Shown: positions 15,738 to 21,870 of the stretch, piece after piece
Position numbering within the stretch: the first letter of the stretch is position 1
Layout of the letters: each line of letters starts with the position of its first letter
Assembly (NCBI RefSeq): GCF_002379585.1
Contig: NZ_DFUE01000028.1
Coordinates: 1-54,390, forward strand
DNA: 54,390 bases
Direction of reading: 5' to 3'
Source of the DNA: Pseudomonas sp. UBA4194
GTDB taxonomy: Bacteria > Pseudomonadota > Gammaproteobacteria > Pseudomonadales > Pseudomonadaceae
Program-made: the position numbers and the translations under genes
Notes under the pieces: generated by a model
Told to the model about the DNA's origin: nothing
The model's input: only the letters and a program-made list of their open reading frames with translations
Databases searched by the model: none

Positions 15738-16988
15738 TTGAAACGCTCATCCACCGCAATCTTCTCCCAGCCTGGCTTCCGCGCTTTCCTCTTCGTCCGT
15801 CTCGCCGCCATGTTCGCCATGCAGATCCAGGCCATTGTGGTTGCCTGGCACATGTACGACATGACACGTCACCCGCTGACTCTGGCCTACGTGGGACTGG
15901 CGCAGTTCATTCCGATGGTGTTGCTGTTGCTGCCCGCGGGTGACCTGCTGGACCGCTTCGACCGCCGACGTATTCTGCAAGTGAGCTGGAGTGTGTCCGT
16001 GCTCTCGTCGGCAGCCCTGCTGTGGCTGGCACTCAAGCAGACTCCAGACACCTGGCCGTACTACGTCGCCCTGTTCGTATTTGGCTGCACCCGTGCCTTC
16101 ACCGGGCCTGCGGTACAAAGCCTGCTCCCGCAGATCGTCGCTCGCGAGCATCTGGCCCAGGCCATCGCCACCAACAGCATGATCATGAAGGTGGCCGTCA
16201 TCGCTGGTCCCTTGCTGGGCGGCCTGCTCTACGCGGGACTAGGCGGCTGGACGTTCGGCATCTGTCTGCTCGGCTTCGCCGCTGGCGTGGTGCTGTTGCA
16301 ATGGGTACCAAGCGTCAAGATCCCGCGCCCCGTCGACGACCAGACCACTGCGGTCACCCGTTTCACCGCCGGAATCCGTTTCATCACGTCGCGGCCGATC
16401 ATCCTCGGGGCGATCTCACTGGACTTGTTCGCGGTACTGCTCGGGGGTGTGGTTGCGCTGCTGCCGATCTATGCCGCCGAGATTCTTCATGTCGGACCAG
16501 CGGGCCTGGGGTTGCTGCGCAGCGCCATCGCGGTAGGTGAATTGGCGATGGGCTTCTATCTGAGCATCCGGCCATTGAACGCGAAAATGGGCAAACGCAT
16601 GTTCCTGGCCGTCGGGGTTTTCGGCGTCGCCAACCTGGTGTTCGCCCTGTCTACCTGGTTCTGGGTGTCCTGCATCGCACTGCTGATTGCCGGCGCCGCC
16701 GATATGATCAGCGTGTACATCCGCTCGTCGCTGATCCAGTTCGCCACCCCAGACGACATGCGCGGGCGCGTGAGCGCTGTGAACATGCTGTTCATCGGCT
16801 CATCCAACGAGCTGGGCGAGTTTCGTGCGGGGCTCAGCGCAACGGCACTGGGCACGGTACCGGCGGCGTTGTTCGGGGCAATCAGTACCCTGGCCATCGT
16901 GGGCTTGTGGACGCGCCTGTTCAGGCCACTATGGGCCATCGAGAACAACGAGCAGGCGATCCCCGCACAGGAGAAAGCGCGGGTCTGA
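15738..16988 (+). CDS. MFS transporter, EntS-like
   Basis: The 416-residue protein has about 12 membrane segments. The loop between segments 2 and 3 reads DLLDRFDRRRIL, the usual MFS motif. It resembles the MFS_3/EntS group of exporters, members of which export siderophores or drugs. No siderophore genes are nearby, so the substrate is unknown. The likely start is TTG at 15738 because no ATG precedes the first membrane segment; the next in-frame ATG (near 15810) would cut into it. Its stop codon is directly abutted by that of the convergent DUF1652 gene. Confidence 0.8.
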   Translation: MKRSSTAIFSQPGFRAFLFVRLAAMFAMQIQAIVVAWHMYDMTRHPLTLAYVGLAQFIPMVLLLLPAGDLLDRFDRRRILQVSWSVSVLSSAALLWLALKQTPDTWPYYVALFVFGCTRAFTGPAVQSLLPQIVAREHLAQAIATNSMIMKVAVIAGPLLGGLLYAGLGGWTFGICLLGFAAGVVLLQWVPSVKIPRPVDDQTTAVTRFTAGIRFITSRPIILGAISLDLFAVLLGGVVALLPIYAAEILHVGPAGLGLLRSAIAVGELAMGFYLSIRPLNAKMGKRMFLAVGVFGVANLVFALSTWFWVSCIALLIAGAADMISVYIRSSLIQFATPDDMRGRVSAVNMLFIGSSNELGEFRAGLSATALGTVPAALFGAISTLAIVGLWTRLFRPLWAIENNEQAIPAQEKARV

Positions 16989-17261
16989 TCAATGCTTGCC
17001 GGTGGCGTCTCGGCCGTCGTATCGGCCGAACCACTCCTGATTGGCCTTGAGGTCCGCGCGTAGCTCGGCCACCAGATCGGCGATGGCGCGGCTGGTGGTC
17101 AACGGCTTGGTGTCGATGCCGACCATCAACAGATCGACCTGGCCGGTGGCCGGGTCCGACACTTCCACCGTCATCGTTCCACCGGGATTCAATGTGCAAT
17201 GGCACTTCAGCGGGCCAAAGCTCGACTCGACGATGCGGCGCATCTCGGTAGTCGGGATCAT
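16989..17261 (-). CDS. DUF1652 family protein
   Basis: The 90-residue protein has the sequence EMRRIVESSFGPLKCHCTLN, then a beta-rich middle (TMTVEVSDPATGQVDLLMVG) and a helical end with ELRADLK. This fits DUF1652, a family found mostly in Pseudomonas and of unknown function. AGGAGG seven bases before the ATG at 17261 decides the start over an in-frame ATG at 17288. It is the last of four small minus-strand genes. Confidence 0.8.
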   Translation of the reverse strand: MIPTTEMRRIVESSFGPLKCHCTLNPGGTMTVEVSDPATGQVDLLMVGIDTKPLTTSRAIADLVAELRADLKANQEWFGRYDGRDATGKH

Positions 17262-17418
17262 GGCGAGTCCTCCTGGCGGCTGATTCATAAGGCCATCACT
17301 TTCGCACAATCCTGGGTAGATGTGCGTAGAGATTTCTTCGGATCAACGTAGCGCACAGCGCCACGCAGAGCATTGGAATTGCTCTGCGTGGACTGTTTGT
17401 AACGATTGGCGTCGTCGA

Positions 17419-17586
17419 TCACTGATCGGTCCCGTAGGGCGGATAGTCATCCCCGCCATTGCCCTCGCCGGTCTCTTGCGACTCCGGCTTCTTGGCCGGC
17501 TTGGGAGGATCGACCTGAGGGTCGGAGACGTCCGGGGAGTCAGGGTCGAAACCCAGTTCGTCGTCGGGGTGAGTTGCAGTAGTCAT
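17419..17586 (-). CDS. Small acidic Pro-rich protein
   Basis: The 55-residue product is acidic and rich in Pro, Asp, Glu and Gly (DDELGFDPDSPDVSDP near the N-terminus, GDDYPPYG near the end). It has no hydrophobic segment and is predicted to be disordered. AAGGAG lies seven bases before the ATG at 17586. No family was recognised. The good ribosome site and two similar neighbours support it as a real gene. Confidence 0.6.
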   Translation of the reverse strand: MTTATHPDDELGFDPDSPDVSDPQVDPPKPAKKPESQETGEGNGGDDYPPYGTDQ

Positions 17587-17619
17587 TGTCGCTCCTTGTA
17601 ACAACTAAGTGCTGAATGC

Positions 17620-17799
17620 TCAGTTCGAGCTTGGAACATTGGGGTCGTCGATAGGAGATACCCAATCCTCGGGCCGGTCTTCGGTACTGGGAATTGGCGC
17701 ATCAACGAGGTCTTCCGACTCGGGATCCAGCGATGGGTCGGTCGGCACCGGCTGTACGTCGGGGCCGCCGGCGTTGATAGTGTGCGATTGGCTGTTCAT
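17620..17799 (-). CDS. Small acidic Pro-rich protein
   Basis: The 59-residue product is acidic, with repeated Asp-Pro and Pro-Ser pairs (PVPTDPSLDPESEDLVDAP) and a C-terminus rich in Pro and Asn. It is soluble and probably disordered. GGAGG is five bases upstream of the ATG at 17799; a GTG two codons earlier overlaps that site and is less likely. It resembles the 55-residue product next door in composition, not clearly in sequence. No known family. Confidence 0.6.
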   Translation of the reverse strand: MNSQSHTINAGGPDVQPVPTDPSLDPESEDLVDAPIPSTEDRPEDWVSPIDDPNVPSSN

Positions 17800-17890
17800 G
17801 AACACCTCCAGTGGGAACGGATTTTCCGCACCCTATGATTTTGAGAGGCGCCCGAGGTCAGGCGTGCGGGCGACCGGATGAGCGGTTGAA

Positions 17891-18016
17891 TCAAGAGGCA
17901 CCCGGCGGTATGCCGTTCTTGTTGAAGTCTTTCAGGCGCTCCTTTTCCTCGGGAGTGGAATGCGCCGGAGTGTCTTTCTGTTCCGGCTCGGCAGGAGGTT
18001 GCTTAGGGTCGGTCAT
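17891..18016 (-). CDS. 41-residue charged protein
   Basis: This short gene reads MTDPKQPPAEPEQKDTP, a middle STPEEKERLKDFNKNG and an end IPPGAS. It is rich in Pro, Glu and Lys. GGAGC lies about seven bases before the ATG at 18016 and the frame ends in TGA at 17891. The middle could form a short amphipathic helix. It is the first of the small-protein run on this strand. Function unknown. Confidence 0.55.
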   Translation of the reverse strand: MTDPKQPPAEPEQKDTPAHSTPEEKERLKDFNKNGIPPGAS

Positions 18017-18134
18017 CGTACTGCTCCGCATTAGGGCTTCTAGATTGGGGCCACAACACGGCGCAGGGGTTCAATCGGTGTTAGGCAGCCTTGGCGCCGC
18101 GTGCGAGTGACAAGCCCGAAAACTCGATAACCTG

Positions 18135-18416
18135 CTAACGGTCCTGAGCTGTGCGGTAGACAGTACCCCGTTCGCGCTTCCCTACCGCAACCACGATCAC
18201 CACCACGCGCTCATCCTCGACGCGGTAAACCAAACGATACCCCGACGCTTTGAGCTTGATCTTGTAGTGACCGGGCAAGTCGTGCAGCGCATCGGCCTGT
18301 ACCTTGGGCGCGTCGAGTCGCTGGGCCAGCTTCTTCTTGATCTGATCTCGAATGGTATGTCCCAGCTTTCCCCACTCCTTGAGCGCGGAGGGAAGGAATT
18401 CGAGCTTATAGGTCAT
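18135..18416 (-). CDS. relE: RelE/ParE-superfamily toxin
   Basis: The 93-residue basic protein has the RelE fold sequence: MTYKLEFLPSALKEW, the helix DQIKKKLAQRL, and the core strands HYKIKLKASGYRLVYRVED and VVVIVVAVGKRER. Basic residues (K, R) and a late tyrosine (TVYR) are placed as in mRNA-cleaving RelE toxins. It would cut mRNA on the ribosome when free of its antitoxin. It overlaps the upstream antitoxin gene by 11 bases. It is closest to the StbE/RelE group. Confidence 0.92.
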   Translation of the reverse strand: MTYKLEFLPSALKEWGKLGHTIRDQIKKKLAQRLDAPKVQADALHDLPGHYKIKLKASGYRLVYRVEDERVVVIVVAVGKRERGTVYRTAQDR

Positions 18417-18651
18417 CCAGACTTACCGGGATGGGAAGTTCGCTAGCGCGGGACTCGACCACTTTCGCAAGATCCAGGTCGTCGAGGCGCTCGATCATCG
18501 ATTCGTAGAGCTCTGCGGGCACCATATAGCCCATCACACGATTGTGATTGAGCACAGCGACCGGCATCCCGTCGGCACTCGACATGATGGCAGACGGATT
18601 TTTTTTAAGCTCCGAAACGCTCACAGCAATATCGGCGAAAACATTTTGCAT
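18406..18651 (-). CDS. relB: Phd/StbD-type antitoxin
   Basis: The 81-residue protein has an N-terminal DNA-binding domain of the Phd/YefM type (ADIAVSVSELKKNPSAIMSS, then VAVLNHNRVMGYMVPAELYE). A flexible acidic C-terminus (LDDLDLAKVVESRASELP) should wrap the toxin. It neutralises the adjacent RelE-like toxin and represses the operon. An inverted repeat, AGCCCT-N6-AGGGCT, lies seven bases before its start and is the likely operator. Confidence 0.88.
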   Translation of the reverse strand: MQNVFADIAVSVSELKKNPSAIMSSADGMPVAVLNHNRVMGYMVPAELYESMIERLDDLDLAKVVESRASELPIPVSLDDL

Positions 18652-18657
18652 GGAGAT

Positions 18658-18675
18658 AGCCCTCTTTTCAGGGCT
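18658..18675. promoter_or_regulatory. Operator-like inverted repeat of the toxin-antitoxin operon
   Basis: AGCCCT and AGGGCT flank a 6-base centre directly upstream of the antitoxin ATG and overlap its ribosome-binding region. Antitoxin binding here would block expression; this is inference from the general logic of such operons. Confidence 0.45.
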
Positions 18676-18789
18676 TTATTCTGGTCTTTATCCTGAGCAG
18701 ATAGCAAGTGTCTCTTTCAACGCCATGCCTGGAACACATGCTCGGGTCTGGTCACCCAGTCAGCAAGCGTTCACCGACCGCCAGACACG

Positions 18790-18816
18790 ACAAAGCCCTG
18801 TCGAACAGGGCTTTGT
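18790..18816. terminator. Bidirectional hairpin
   Basis: A perfect 11-bp stem ACAAAGCCCTG/CAGGGCTTTGT with a 5-base loop lies between the toxin-antitoxin promoter and the end of the CsbD-like gene. Only short T runs follow, so termination is probably partial. Confidence 0.55.
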
Positions 18817-18858
18817 GTAAAGCTGAGGCTGCCCGCTTCGAGCAGCCGCGCTACCGGC

Positions 18859-19107
18859 TCAGCGACGCAGGAAGCGGCTGATCAGCACGCCCACTGCAGC
18901 ACCGATGGCCAGTGCCGCGATCGGCTTCTCCTTGACGAAAACCGAGACATTGTTCAGTGCATCACCGTAGGTCTTGGTGAGCTGACCCGCCACCTCGTGA
19001 CCGGCGCCCTCGGCTTCCAGCTTCGAATCACCAAACAGTTTACCCACTGCGCCCTGGGCTTTACCCGCTACTTTTTCGGCGACGCCTTCGATCTGCTCAC
19101 TTTTCAT
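18859..19107 (-). CDS. CsbD-like protein with membrane anchor
   Basis: The 82-residue protein begins with the CsbD pattern (EQIEGVAEKVAGKAQGAVGK, then GDSKLEAEGAG). It ends with a YqjD/DUF883-like tail: a linker, the segment PIAALAIGAAVGVLISRF and a terminal LRR. CsbD proteins are stress-induced; the tail should fix this one to the inner membrane. AGGA lies seven bases before the ATG at 19107. The upstream frame extension lacks a ribosome site. Confidence 0.82.
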   Translation of the reverse strand: MKSEQIEGVAEKVAGKAQGAVGKLFGDSKLEAEGAGHEVAGQLTKTYGDALNNVSVFVKEKPIAALAIGAAVGVLISRFLRR

Positions 19108-19332
19108 GGTTAATCCTACCGTGGTTTGCCTGTTCGCAGTTCCAGGAACATTCCAGACACTTCGACCGGAGCCTGCTGCATGCATTAGGGGCTCCGCGGT
19201 TGGGAATAGTTCCGTGGGGTTCAGTTGGGCAGCGAGAACGAGCATCTCCTCAACTCAACCCACATTATTTGGAACGACCCGCCCTACGCCAGAGTCAGAG
19301 TGGTTAACACAATGAAGTGATCTGGAGTCTGT

Positions 19333-19419
19333 ATGTTGAAGTTTCTTGGTAGCACCGTCGGTATTATCTTCCTGATTGGCCTGATCGTTGTGATCGCCCT
19401 GTTCAAGCTGGTGTTCTGA
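19333..19419 (+). CDS. 28-residue single-span membrane peptide
   Basis: ATG at 19333 opens a 28-residue frame: MLKFLGSTVG, then a strongly hydrophobic segment (IIFLIGLIVVIALF) and KLVF. GGAG sits five bases upstream, and a hairpin with a TTCC tail follows at once. The length and composition fit a real membrane microprotein. No family assigned. Confidence 0.55.
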   Translation: MLKFLGSTVGIIFLIGLIVVIALFKLVF

Positions 19420-19426
19420 CAGTTTC

Positions 19427-19446
19427 GGCTCGGCCTTGTCCGAGCC
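19427..19446 (+). terminator. Hairpin after the membrane microprotein gene
   Basis: GGCTCGG and CCGAGCC flank a 6-base loop eight bases after the stop codon, followed by TTCCTCCCT. A weak terminator candidate. Confidence 0.45.
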
Positions 19447-19574
19447 TTCCTCCCTACCCGGCTGCAGCACAGTTCATGTGCCGCCACCGTCGCTGGCAAT
19501 ACTCCTCGTAGTGACCACCCTGTTCTGACCCATTATCCTGACTGTCCGCCACTACTTATTGTCAGGGACAAACA

Positions 19575-19790
19575 ATGGCTTTTGATTGGCACGCAAGCAC
19601 GATTACGCGGGCAACCGCGCTGGACAAGAATTTTCGGAAAACCCAGAACGTTCGTCGATTTCTGATCGAGCAGTGTGGCGATGCGTTCAAGTTCGATCGG
19701 CCGTTCATGGCGTGGATCGCCGACACCGGGCCTGCATCGATGGGGGACGTGGCGGATGAATGGAAACGTCGCCATGCGGCCGGGGATTGA
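19575..19790 (+). CDS. Small conserved hypothetical protein
   Basis: The 71-residue soluble protein reads MAFDWHASTITRATALDKNF, then a helix with TQNVRRFLIEQCG, the block FKFDRPFMAWI, and a C-terminal helix ending DEWKRRHAAGD. The arrangement (start, aromatic block, closing helix) suggests a real small domain, perhaps DUF6434, though this name is a tentative memory. Upstream GGGAC is a weak ribosome site. A strong terminator lies 12 bases after the stop. Confidence 0.65.
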   Translation: MAFDWHASTITRATALDKNFRKTQNVRRFLIEQCGDAFKFDRPFMAWIADTGPASMGDVADEWKRRHAAGD

Positions 19791-19802
19791 CGGCCAGAAA
19801 CG

Positions 19803-19830
19803 AAAAAGCCCCGGATTACCGGGGCTTTTT
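19803..19830. terminator. Bidirectional terminator before tRNA-Ser
   Basis: A perfect 12-bp stem AAAAAGCCCCGG/CCGGGGCTTTTT with a 4-base loop gives a T tract on both strands. It serves the 71-residue gene on the plus strand and the tRNA transcript on the minus strand. Confidence 0.9.
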
Positions 19831-19841
19831 CTTACTAGATA

Positions 19842-19929
19842 TGGCGGAAGCGTAGAGATTCGAACTCTAGGATAGTTGCCCATCGACGGTTTTCAAGACC
19901 GTTGCCTTAAACCACTCGGCCACGCTTCC
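19842..19929 (-). tRNA. tRNA-Ser (anticodon UGA)
   Basis: On the minus strand the acceptor stem GGAAGCG pairs with CGCTTCC and is followed by an encoded GCCA end. The anticodon loop CTTGAAA carries TGA, which reads UCA and related serine codons. There is a D-arm GCCGAGTGGTTTAAGGC, a long variable arm typical of serine tRNAs and the T-loop GTTCGAATC. Confidence 0.96.
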
Positions 19930-20062
19930 AGCTGCTTTGCGGGCGCCATAATACCGTAATGAAACACACTGTCAAACTCTCTGTGTAGCCGCCTTGCATG
20001 GGTCTGTTATGATCTTTGCATCTGAACGTTTCAGACGTGTTCAAACCCTAAGGAGTCTCGCC

Positions 20063-20734
20063 ATGCGCGAACAGGATTATGCAGTTAATCAAGGCTCGCA
20101 GGCGCAGCAGCTAGAAGTTAGCCGCGTCCTGCGCAACACCTACGGCCTGCTGGCCCTCACCCTGGCTTTCAGCGGCGTGATGGCTTTCGTGGCACAACAG
20201 ATGCGCGTCGGCTACCCGAATATCTTCGTCGTGCTGATCGGCTTCTACGGTCTGTTCTTCCTCACCAACAAGTTGCGTGATTCGGCGTGGGGTCTGGTGT
20301 CGACCTTCGCTCTGACCGGCTTCATGGGCTTCTTGCTGGGCCCGATCCTGAACCGTTACCTCGGCATGCAGGGCGGCGCTGAAGTGGTAAGCTCGGCATT
20401 TGCCATGACTGCTCTGGTGTTCGGCGGCCTGTCGGCCTACGTGCTGATCACTCGCAAGGACATGAGCTTCCTGGGCGGTTTCATCACCGCTGGTTTCTTC
20501 GTGTTGCTGGGTGCGGTACTGGCGAGCTTCTTTTTCCAAATCGCCGGCCTGCAGTTGGCGATAAGCGCCGGCTTCGTGCTGTTCTCGTCGGTGTGCATCC
20601 TGTTCCAGACCAGCGCCATCATTCATGGCGGCGAACGTAACTACATCATGGCTACCATCAGCCTCTACGTTTCGATCTACAACCTGTTCGTCAGCCTGCT
20701 GCAACTGTTTGGTATCATGGGTCGCGACGACTGA
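20063..20734 (+). CDS. yccA: Bax inhibitor-1/YccA family membrane protein
   Basis: The 223-residue protein has a short polar N-terminus with SRVLRNTYGLLALTL and seven membrane segments. The conserved acidic end region is represented by YNLFVSLLQLFGIMGRDD. E. coli YccA modulates the FtsH protease, and family members act as pH-sensitive calcium leak channels. AAGGAG is seven bases upstream of the ATG at 20063; the longer frame has no ribosome site. A strong terminator follows 18 bases after the stop. Confidence 0.93.
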   Translation: MREQDYAVNQGSQAQQLEVSRVLRNTYGLLALTLAFSGVMAFVAQQMRVGYPNIFVVLIGFYGLFFLTNKLRDSAWGLVSTFALTGFMGFLLGPILNRYLGMQGGAEVVSSAFAMTALVFGGLSAYVLITRKDMSFLGGFITAGFFVLLGAVLASFFFQIAGLQLAISAGFVLFSSVCILFQTSAIIHGGERNYIMATISLYVSIYNLFVSLLQLFGIMGRDD

Positions 20735-20752
20735 TACCGTCCGACACATGAT

Positions 20753-20778
20753 AAAGCCCGCTTCGGCGGGCTTTTTTT
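20753..20778 (+). terminator. Rho-independent terminator after yccA
   Basis: The stem AAAGCCCGC/GCGGGCTTT closes a TTCG tetraloop and is followed by T residues on the plus strand. Confidence 0.92.
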
Positions 20779-20803
20779 GGTCTGCAGAACGGGCGGCGCA
20801 CAC

Positions 20804-21757
20804 TCAGAGGTCGAAGCGATCCACCGCACGACGCCGCTCGTTGTCGTCACGCATGTCGTAGGCGGCGGTGGTCTGGATATTGGTGTGATGCGCCAGTTTC
20901 TGCGCAATCGAGAGATCGTGCTCTTCGATCACCCGAGTGATGAACGAACGGCGAAAGTCATGGGGCATGATCTTTACCCCCACCTCTGCACCGCGCTGCC
21001 GGGCAATGTAGTAGATCGCGTGCTTGGTGATGCGCTCACGGGTGATGTGAGCGCCTCGGCGGATTCGATTGAACAGAAAGGTGTCGTCCGCCTGCCCTTC
21101 CGGCAATTGACTGCGGCGCAGCTCGAGCCAGGCGTTGAGCTTGTCGAACGCCCAGGTGGGAGCGTACTTGATCAGCTCTTTGTTGCCCTTGCCCATGACC
21201 CGCAGGCTGCGCTCGGCCATGTTCACTTCGGCCAGATCCAGGTTGACTGACTCGGACTTGCGCATGCCGGTGCCGTACAGGATCGCGATCACCGCTGCAT
21301 CACGCAGGCCTTGAGGGCGGGGGTCACTGGCGCAGGCATCCATCAATTCGCGGATCAGGCTGCGCTTGAGGTTGCGACCATTGCCCAGTCGCGTGCCCGG
21401 AGAAGCCTTCACCGAGCGGATCTTGAGCAACTGATCCTGGCTGATGAGGCTCAGGCGCCAGGCTTCGTTCATGACCCCACGCACCGCATTGACGTACAGC
21501 GATGAGGTGTTGGGGGCGTAGCCATCTTCGCGCAGCACGGCCACCAGCAGAGTGATATGACCGGGTTCCAGCAGATGCCATGGCACGTCGCGGATGTCGG
21601 TATCGCCGAAGCCAAGCCGGTCGGCAGCATCCTGCAGCACGTACTGCATGGTCATGCGGCTGGACGGCATCAACCGAGCGAGGTATTGCAGCAGAGGGTT
21701 TTGCAGGTCAGACAAACCGGGGCGATCCTTGGGCTGGCGATAATCAGGGGCCGCCAT
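20804..21757 (-). CDS. Tyrosine recombinase (phage integrase family)
   Basis: The 317-residue protein has an N-terminal SAM-like core-binding domain (residues about 20-110) and a C-terminal catalytic domain. The full active set is present: R166 (GTGMRKSE), K190 (VMGKGNK), H266 and R269 (PHDFRRS), H291 and the nucleophile Y300 (TTAAYDMR). It cuts and rejoins DNA through a 3'-phosphotyrosine. No other phage or transposon genes flank it, and it lies between yccA and a gapN-like gene. It may be a resident chromosomal recombinase or a relic. It is not XerC or XerD by context. Confidence 0.9.
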   Translation of the reverse strand: MAAPDYRQPKDRPGLSDLQNPLLQYLARLMPSSRMTMQYVLQDAADRLGFGDTDIRDVPWHLLEPGHITLLVAVLREDGYAPNTSSLYVNAVRGVMNEAWRLSLISQDQLLKIRSVKASPGTRLGNGRNLKRSLIRELMDACASDPRPQGLRDAAVIAILYGTGMRKSESVNLDLAEVNMAERSLRVMGKGNKELIKYAPTWAFDKLNAWLELRRSQLPEGQADDTFLFNRIRRGAHITRERITKHAIYYIARQRGAEVGVKIMPHDFRRSFITRVIEEHDLSIAQKLAHHTNIQTTAAYDMRDDNERRRAVDRFDL

Positions 21758-21870
21758 TCTAGCATTGCGAGCCTGCGGGGGTGGACTGCCGGTCGAGCAG
21801 GACGCCAGGTATGCACAGGCCCAGTGAAAGGTTTAAGCTGGAATTCAATTCCCCCCAAGGAGGTCCTGTG

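Noticed and set aside
19842..21757. The tRNA-Ser and the nearby tyrosine recombinase considered as an integrated island.
   Set aside because: The tRNA 3' end faces away from the recombinase, yccA lies between them, and no direct repeat of the tRNA end or phage gene is seen.
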